Source: Planctomycetaceae bacterium
GTDB lineage: Bacteria; Planctomycetota; Planctomycetia; Pirellulales; Pirellulaceae
NCBI GenBank assembly: GCA_024642765.1
Contig: JAHEAM010000068.1
Span: 1 to 11,663 of the forward strand
Length of the DNA stretch: 11,663 bases
Reading direction: 5' to 3'
The position numbers were made by a program, and so were the translations under genes. Below the pieces are notes generated by a model that was not told the DNA's origin, made no database searches, and saw nothing but the letters and a program-made list of their open reading frames with translations. Below, in pieces: positions 7,457 to 11,663 of the stretch; position 1 is the first letter of the stretch, and each line of letters opens with the position of its first letter.

Positions 7457-7551
7457 AGATTCATTGAGCTTCATGATTTTTTGTTTTTTGTATCTCAACA
7501 ACCTCTCCAATATTCGGTCACTCCACATTTCTCTTTTCTCGGAGTTTAGTC
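7452..7551 (+). promoter_or_regulatory. C-rich, G-poor rho leader (rut-like)
   Basis: The predicted 5' leader of rho is strikingly poor in G. The 50 nt from 7491 to 7540 contain 18 C and only 2 G, with many pyrimidine-C steps and no stable hairpin. Such unstructured C-over-G stretches are what the Rho primary RNA site binds, and E. coli rho is known to be autoregulated by termination in its own leader. By analogy excess Rho may terminate its own transcript here. The leader ends in a good Shine-Dalgarno, GGAG 7541-7544, 7 nt before the rho ATG. A 33-codon open frame (7473-7574) also runs through it. Confidence 0.45.
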
Positions 7552-9063
7552 ATGTCAAATTCATCGCGCCCTAACGCTCGTTCTTCGGAACGACCAAGGC
7601 GGCCTTCTTCGTCGAGAACTGCGTCTTCTCGCCCAACGCCTCGATCACGACCTCGCGCGGTTTCGAGCGAAGTCAATGAGCAGTTGGATGAAATCGAGGG
7701 TGCTGGTGACCCCCTGTCTTTTTCTGAGCGTTCGTCCATGGAAGACATCAAGCCAGAACCTCATGAAGATGTTCGCCGAACAGTCACTGACGATGAAGTT
7801 CCTGTGAGCGATTTGTTGCGCATGCCAGATCCCGAATTGTTTACGCAGGCCAAGAAGGAAGGCGTCGAGATCGGTGAGCATCCCGAACGCCGAAACATTT
7901 TGCTGAAAATCATCAAGCAGAGAATCAAAGTCCAAGGATTGATGTACGGCGAAGGCACGTTGCAGATTTTGCCCGATGGGTTTGGTTTTTTGCGCAGCTC
8001 GAAATTTTCCTACCTGAGTTGCCCAGACGACATCTATGTTTCGCCAAGCCAGATTCGGAAATTCAATTTGCGAAATGGTTCCAGCGTTTGCGGACAAATT
8101 CGACCGCCTAAGCAAAACGAAAAATATTTTGCGCTGCTGCGAGTCGAGCTCGTTAACGGGCTGGACCCGGATGAAAATTATCACGTCAAGCATTTTGACG
8201 AATTGACGCCTTTGCATCCCGACCAACGAATCATTATGGAATTTGATTCAACCGATATGTCGACGCGAGTCGTTGACATGATGACGCCGATTGGATTCGG
8301 GCAACGCGGTCTAATCGTGAGCCCGCCACGAGCTGGCAAAACCATGTTGATGCAAAACATGGCTCGAGCGGTTTTGAAGAATTATCCACAAGCCTATGTG
8401 ATCATGTTGTTAGTCGACGAGCGCCCTGAAGAAGTCACCGACATGGAGCGCGAGGTCCGAGGAGAACGCTGTGAAGTGATCAGCTCGACGTTTGACGAAT
8501 CACCGAACCGGCACATTCAAGTCTCGGAAATGGTGCTTGACAAAGCAAAGCGACTTGTTGAGGCTGGTGTTGATGTCGTGCTCTTCTTAGACTCGATCAC
8601 TCGTTTGGGTCGGGCCTGGAATTCTGAAGTTCCGCAGTCTGGTAAGACATTGTCTGGCGGTTTAGACGCGAATGCCATGCAACGACCAAAAGCATTTTTC
8701 GGTGCAGCACGGAAAATTGAAGAAGGCGGCTCGCTAACCATTCTGGCCACAGCCCTCGTCGATACAGGCAGCCGTATGGATGAAGTGATTTTCGAGGAAT
8801 TCAAAGGGACAGGCAACATGGAAATCGTTTTGGATCGAGCGCTGGTTGATAGACGCATTTGGCCCGCAATCGATATCAATGCCAGTGGAACTCGTCGCGA
8901 AGAAAAATTGATGGACCCCGACGAGTTTGGTCGAGTCACTCAAGTGCGTCGAGCTCTGAGCAGTATGAACCCAACCGACGCCATGGAAATGTTGATCACG
9001 CGTTTGAAAAAAACGAAAACCAATGCTGAATTCCTGATGAGTATCAAGGTTGGCGGAATTTAG
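7552..9063 (+). CDS. rho: Transcription termination factor Rho
   Basis: Hexameric RNA-dependent ATPase and helicase that ends transcription. This 503-residue form is longer than E. coli Rho (419) because of an N-terminal extension. Residues 1-37 are basic and disordered (10 Arg, 11 Ser, 6 Pro), and 40-82 are acidic. The helical Rho_N part follows (84-126), then the cold-shock-like RNA-binding domain with DGFGFLRSS (142-150) and PDDIYVSPSQIRKFNLR (158-174). The ATPase core has Walker A PPRAGKT (258-264), VDERPEEV (288-295), Walker B DVVLFLDS (341-348), the Q-loop SGKTLSGG (363-370) and the R-loop/arginine region EEGGSLTILATALVDTGSRMDE (390-411). The bicyclomycin-pocket Met (298) and Ser (348) appear conserved, so sensitivity would be expected. 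GGAG lies 7 nt before the ATG. The gene heads a likely rho-ribH-nusB-ftsY transcript from the promoter at 7416-7445. Confidence 0.99.
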   Translation: MSNSSRPNARSSERPRRPSSSRTASSRPTPRSRPRAVSSEVNEQLDEIEGAGDPLSFSERSSMEDIKPEPHEDVRRTVTDDEVPVSDLLRMPDPELFTQAKKEGVEIGEHPERRNILLKIIKQRIKVQGLMYGEGTLQILPDGFGFLRSSKFSYLSCPDDIYVSPSQIRKFNLRNGSSVCGQIRPPKQNEKYFALLRVELVNGLDPDENYHVKHFDELTPLHPDQRIIMEFDSTDMSTRVVDMMTPIGFGQRGLIVSPPRAGKTMLMQNMARAVLKNYPQAYVIMLLVDERPEEVTDMEREVRGERCEVISSTFDESPNRHIQVSEMVLDKAKRLVEAGVDVVLFLDSITRLGRAWNSEVPQSGKTLSGGLDANAMQRPKAFFGAARKIEEGGSLTILATALVDTGSRMDEVIFEEFKGTGNMEIVLDRALVDRRIWPAIDINASGTRREEKLMDPDEFGRVTQVRRALSSMNPTDAMEMLITRLKKTKTNAEFLMSIKVGGI

Positions 9064-9089
9064 AGCATATTAGGGAAGTCTAGCGTTTT

Positions 9090-9563
9090 ATGGATCCGTC
9101 GTTGACCGAAACAATGAATTCAATGCGATTTGCGATCGTTGTTTCTCGATACAACGAATCGATCACTGAGAAACTGGTGGAGGGGGCGCTCCGGACTTTT
9201 GAGGCCGCTGGAATAGAACGAACTGCTATCGAAGTCGTTCGTGTACCCGGCGCCTGGGAAATTCCATTGGCGACACAGTGGTTGATTGATACGGATCGTT
9301 TTACTGCAGTCGTCACTCTCGGCGCCGTGATCAAAGGCGAGACGAGCCATGATGAACATATCAATCGTTTTGTTAGCTTGAGTGTGGGCGAGATGGCACT
9401 TGAGTCCGGTGTGCCAATCGCATTCGGACTTTTAACTTGCAACACCCTTCAGCAAGCCGTCGAGCGTTCTGGTGGGCGCGTCGGCAATAAAGGCGAAGAG
9501 GCGACGGAAGCAGTGCTGGAAATGCTTCGCCTCAAAACCCAGATTCAGCAGAGTTGTACTTGA
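9090..9563 (+). CDS. ribH: 6,7-dimethyl-8-ribityllumazine synthase
   Basis: Penultimate riboflavin enzyme: condenses 5-amino-6-ribitylamino-uracil with 3,4-dihydroxy-2-butanone 4-phosphate to lumazine, usually as a 60-mer or pentamer in the cytoplasm. The 157 residues show the family pattern throughout: IVVSRYNESIT (16-26), VVRVPGAWEIPLA (49-61), GAVIKGETSHDEHI (78-91) with the catalytic His at 87, VPIAFGLLTCNT (108-119) and RSGGRVGNKGEEA (126-138). Tyr 21 replaces the common Phe at the substrate-stacking site. The ATG at 9090 has no well-placed Shine-Dalgarno (AGGGAAG is 15 nt away). ATG codons at residues 9 and 12 are alternatives, and residue 12 sits closest to the usual family start. It lies 26 bp after rho and 59 bp before nusB, consistent with co-transcription. 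No other riboflavin gene is in the window. Confidence 0.97.
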   Translation: MDPSLTETMNSMRFAIVVSRYNESITEKLVEGALRTFEAAGIERTAIEVVRVPGAWEIPLATQWLIDTDRFTAVVTLGAVIKGETSHDEHINRFVSLSVGEMALESGVPIAFGLLTCNTLQQAVERSGGRVGNKGEEATEAVLEMLRLKTQIQQSCT

Positions 9564-9622
9564 TTTCCTTTTGACCGCGTTGTTTCACTGGTTCTACCGT
9601 CGCCTGAAAAAAAATATCTTAG

Positions 9623-10087
9623 ATGTCACGTCGTAGCCGAGTTCGCCAAGTCGTTTTGCAGTTATTGTTTCAAGACGACCTCAACCCACGTGGCCAATCC
9701 GATTGGCGTTCGTTCTTAAGCCAACGTTTGCTTGGGAAGTCCGACTTGATAGCTTTGGGAGAAAGATGGTTTTTAGGGGTGCGCCAACATCGTTCCGAAC
9801 TCGATGATAAAATATCGGCTGCCGCTCAGAACTGGAAATTGAGTCGTATGCCTGCGATCGATCGTAACGTGATTCGGTTGGCTGCATTCGAATTCTTGTA
9901 TTCCGATACGCCACACCAGGTCGCGATGAATGAAGCTATCGAGCTTGTTCGGCGATTTGGAGCTAACAATTCACCCAAGTTCGTAAATGGAATTTTGGAT
10001 CGGATCTATCGCAACTCAAAACCGAACGCTGTTGCCAAAACCGATTCCGAAACAAGCGAGCAAGAACTTGCACCTAATCAAGGCTGA
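9623..10087 (+). CDS. nusB: Transcription antitermination factor NusB
   Basis: NusB binds the boxA element of nascent RNA together with NusE (ribosomal protein S10) and supports antitermination on rRNA operons. The 154-residue protein is all-helical, with SRRSRVRQVVLQLLFQDD (2-19), then SRMPAIDRNVIRLAAFEFLY (74-93), PHQVAMNEAIELVRRFG (97-113) and SPKFVNGILDRI (117-128), the conserved core and RNA/S10-binding surface of the family. A charged, probably disordered tail follows (132-154). A ribH-nusB pairing is common in bacteria. Here they are 59 bp apart, with rho two genes upstream, so a termination factor and an antitermination factor probably share one transcript. No clear Shine-Dalgarno precedes the ATG; an A-rich stretch (9607-9615) lies just upstream. 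Confidence 0.96.
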   Translation: MSRRSRVRQVVLQLLFQDDLNPRGQSDWRSFLSQRLLGKSDLIALGERWFLGVRQHRSELDDKISAAAQNWKLSRMPAIDRNVIRLAAFEFLYSDTPHQVAMNEAIELVRRFGANNSPKFVNGILDRIYRNSKPNAVAKTDSETSEQELAPNQG

Positions 10088-10148
10088 ACGGTGCACTTCC
10101 TCCGTCTTGGCCCATTAATCTATTCAATGAAATAGTCGAGAATCAGAA

Positions 10149-11234
10149 ATGGCGATTTGGAATCCATTTGGAAAGAAAAAAAATCCTTCGGAGCAAGTTT
10201 CTGCTGAAACCGTTGACGCCAGTCCGATCGTTGAACTCGAACTAGAGCAACAGGAGGCACCGTCAGCTCCGCTTGCAGCCACACCACCCGTCGCCGCACA
10301 GCCTGAAAAGGTCGGGATGTTCGGGCGTTTTCGACAGGCTCTCAAGAAAACAGTTCAGGTCCTCAACACCGACATCCGCGACTTGGTCGGCAAGGAAGGT
10401 CGACTGGTTGACGACACCTTTCTCGACGAACTGTTCACATATTTGGTGAAAACGGATATGGGAAATCGTCCTGCTGCGAAAATTCGCGACGAAATCAAGC
10501 AAAAGTTTCGCGGTCGCAAAGTTCACATGAGCGACTTGATGGATTCGGCACGAACTACCATTCGCGAAATCATGAAGCAAGATCAGGCCGGGATCAACTT
10601 CGCTGCCTCTGGGCCAACGGTGATCATGGTTGTCGGCGTCAACGGCTCGGGCAAAACGACTAGCATCGCAAAACTAACGCATCGTTTTGCAGCGCAAGGC
10701 AAATCGGTCGTGTTAGGCGCGGGGGATACATTTCGCGCGGCAGCTGTTGAACAGCTTACCATTTGGTCAGAACGCTTGGGCGCAAAAATTGTAACGGGTC
10801 GTCAAGGCAGTGATCCTGCAAGTGTCGCATATAAAGCAGCTGAAGCGGCGAAAAACGAAAATGCAGACATTTGTATTGTTGATACGGCCGGACGGTTACA
10901 AACGCAAACAAACCTCATGGACGAACTCAGCCGAATCAAACGGGTGATTAGCAAGGTGATTCCTGACGCGCCGCACGAGGTCCTGTTAGTCCTGGACGCG
11001 ACGGCCGGGCAAAACGCAATCAGCCAGGCGAAAGGTTTTTCAGCGGCGGCCGAGTGCACAGGCATTGTGCTTGCCAAGCTTGACGGAACGGCAAAAGGCG
11101 GCGTTGTGATTCCAATTCGGCAGGAATTCAACTTGCCAGTTAAATTCATCGGCCTAGGCGAAACTTCCGACGCGTTTGCGGAGTTTTCCGTCGATGCCTA
11201 CGTCGACGCACTTCTCAATACCGACGAATCCTAG
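10149..11234 (+). CDS. ftsY: Signal recognition particle receptor FtsY
   Basis: SRP receptor GTPase that brings ribosome-SRP complexes to the membrane translocon by pairing with Ffh. The 361 residues comprise a basic start (MAIWNPFGKKKN, possibly lipid-contacting), a short acidic/Ala-Pro-rich A region (13-55), the helical N domain (about 57-150) and the G domain (155-356). G-domain motifs are G1 GVNGSGKTT (163-171), DTFRAAAVEQL (193-203), DTAGR (245-249), G4 AKLDGTAKGG (309-318) and G5 GLGE (335-338). The G4 motif has Ala where many homologues have Thr (TKLD); the guanine-specifying Lys and Asp remain. The A region is far shorter than the roughly 200 residues in E. coli, as in many non-enteric bacteria. 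It starts 61 bp after nusB and appears to be the last gene of the cluster. I find no clear intrinsic terminator after it. Confidence 0.98.
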   Translation: MAIWNPFGKKKNPSEQVSAETVDASPIVELELEQQEAPSAPLAATPPVAAQPEKVGMFGRFRQALKKTVQVLNTDIRDLVGKEGRLVDDTFLDELFTYLVKTDMGNRPAAKIRDEIKQKFRGRKVHMSDLMDSARTTIREIMKQDQAGINFAASGPTVIMVVGVNGSGKTTSIAKLTHRFAAQGKSVVLGAGDTFRAAAVEQLTIWSERLGAKIVTGRQGSDPASVAYKAAEAAKNENADICIVDTAGRLQTQTNLMDELSRIKRVISKVIPDAPHEVLLVLDATAGQNAISQAKGFSAAAECTGIVLAKLDGTAKGGVVIPIRQEFNLPVKFIGLGETSDAFAEFSVDAYVDALLNTDES

Positions 11235-11284
11235 GAGTTGGACGGTCGTATTTCGCTCTCACGAAAAAGCATCGGTGGCCCTCG

Positions 11285-11660
11285 TGAAAAATAACTTCTG
11301 TCGAAACAAGCGAAGTCGGCACGTGATCGTGGTGCAAAACTGGCTGATCTGCTAGAGCGTTTGTAGGGAGCGATCGCGGTTTTCTTGTAGCGAATTCTCG
11401 ATGATGCGTTGCCAGTTCATGAAGTCGTTGGGGGAATGAAACATCCGGCATTCGGCTTCCAGTCCATCTCGAAGGGCCCGACCGCTTTTATGTTGATTGG
11501 CCTCGATCGACTTGGGCATTTCAGCGTGAATCACCTTACGAACTTGTCGATTCCCATTCCAAACGCGACAGTGGCAACGATCGCTTCGATTTCGTCGTTG
11601 ACGAGTGCGTTCGTAACCCCAGTAGCGTTTGAGGGCCTGGAGCGGAGTAATCTGCGCCAT
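11285..11660 (-). pseudogene. recQ: RecQ helicase remnant, frameshifted and internally deleted
   Basis: Pieces of an ATP-dependent RecQ DNA helicase in the right order but in two minus-strand frames. From ATG 11660, MAQITPLQALKRYWGYE (to about 11610) resembles the start of RecQ. The overlapping +1 frame then gives ALVNDEIEAIVATVAFGMGIDK (11543-11608), RecQ motif V, and hits TGA soon after. Back in the first frame come VIHAEMPKSIEANQ and HKSGRALRDGLEAECRMF (within 11425-11530), motif VI, with changes in the normally invariant QExGRAGRDG core. The frame ends at TAG 11352-11354. Beyond it, still in frame, ISQFCTTITCRLRLF (about 11300-11348) matches the start of the RecQ zinc-binding region. Motifs 0 to IV are absent between the first two pieces. 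An intact 102-codon frame (11352-11660) exists but fits decay better than a real small protein. The piece lies tail-to-tail with ftsY. Sequence beyond the window edge is unseen. Confidence 0.8.
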
Positions 11661-11663
11661 TTT

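Noticed and set aside
7645..8226. 193-codon minus-strand frame inside rho
   Set aside because: Antisense to the Rho N-terminal and RNA-binding domains, with no family resemblance.
10857..11118. AKLD instead of TKLD in FtsY as a sign of lost function
   Set aside because: The guanine-contacting Lys and Asp are kept and the Ala variant is tolerated in SRP GTPases, so it is a normal variation.
11260..11294. TCACGA/TCGTGA repeat after ftsY as a terminator
   Set aside because: The 6-bp stem has a 17-nt loop and is followed by A, not T, on the plus strand; it does not fit an intrinsic terminator.
11215..11451. 78-codon minus-strand frame overlapping the ftsY end
   Set aside because: It is out of frame with the RecQ-like segments and has no recognisable content; a by-product of the decayed region.

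Overview
The window looks like chromosomal DNA from a planctomycete, most likely near the Pirellulaceae. This rests on the order polA-coaE-rho-ribH-nusB-ftsY on one strand, moderate GC, the style of the proteins (Arg/Ser-rich N-terminal extension on Rho, acidic N-terminal extension on Pol I), and two membrane proteins of a kind I associate with planctomycetes. The lineage is an inference from gene content; no rRNA or other marker is present.

Left part (1-3165, minus strand). Two unrelated single-gene units are transcribed leftward. One is a DUF937-type membrane protein (222-1277). The other is a membrane-anchored coiled-coil protein with a BRCT-like C-terminal domain (1720-3165). Each has a good Shine-Dalgarno sequence and its own intrinsic terminator just after the stop codon (159-188 and 1612-1644). 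The second has a near-consensus promoter (3315-3342).

Right part (3687-11234, plus strand). A run of housekeeping genes: DNA polymerase I (polA, apparently TTG start), dephospho-CoA kinase (coaE), transcription terminator Rho (rho), lumazine synthase (ribH), NusB (nusB) and the SRP receptor GTPase (ftsY). rho has its own near-consensus promoter with an overlapping inverted repeat. Its leader of about 100 nt is very C-rich and G-poor, as expected of a Rho-loading site. rho, ribH, nusB and ftsY are 26-61 bp apart and probably form one transcript linking transcription termination/antitermination, riboflavin synthesis and protein targeting.

Right edge (about 11285-11660, minus strand). A broken remnant of a RecQ DNA helicase lies tail-to-tail with ftsY. 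Recognisable RecQ motifs V and VI and part of the zinc-binding region are split over two frames and interrupted by a stop codon. The helicase core appears to be missing between an N-terminal-like scrap and motif V.

I see no CRISPR array, tRNA, rRNA, insertion sequence, phage gene or defence system. Most of the window is ordinary. The points that most deserve a second look are the RecQ relic, the rho leader, the Pol I N-terminal extension, and the BRCT-like membrane protein.
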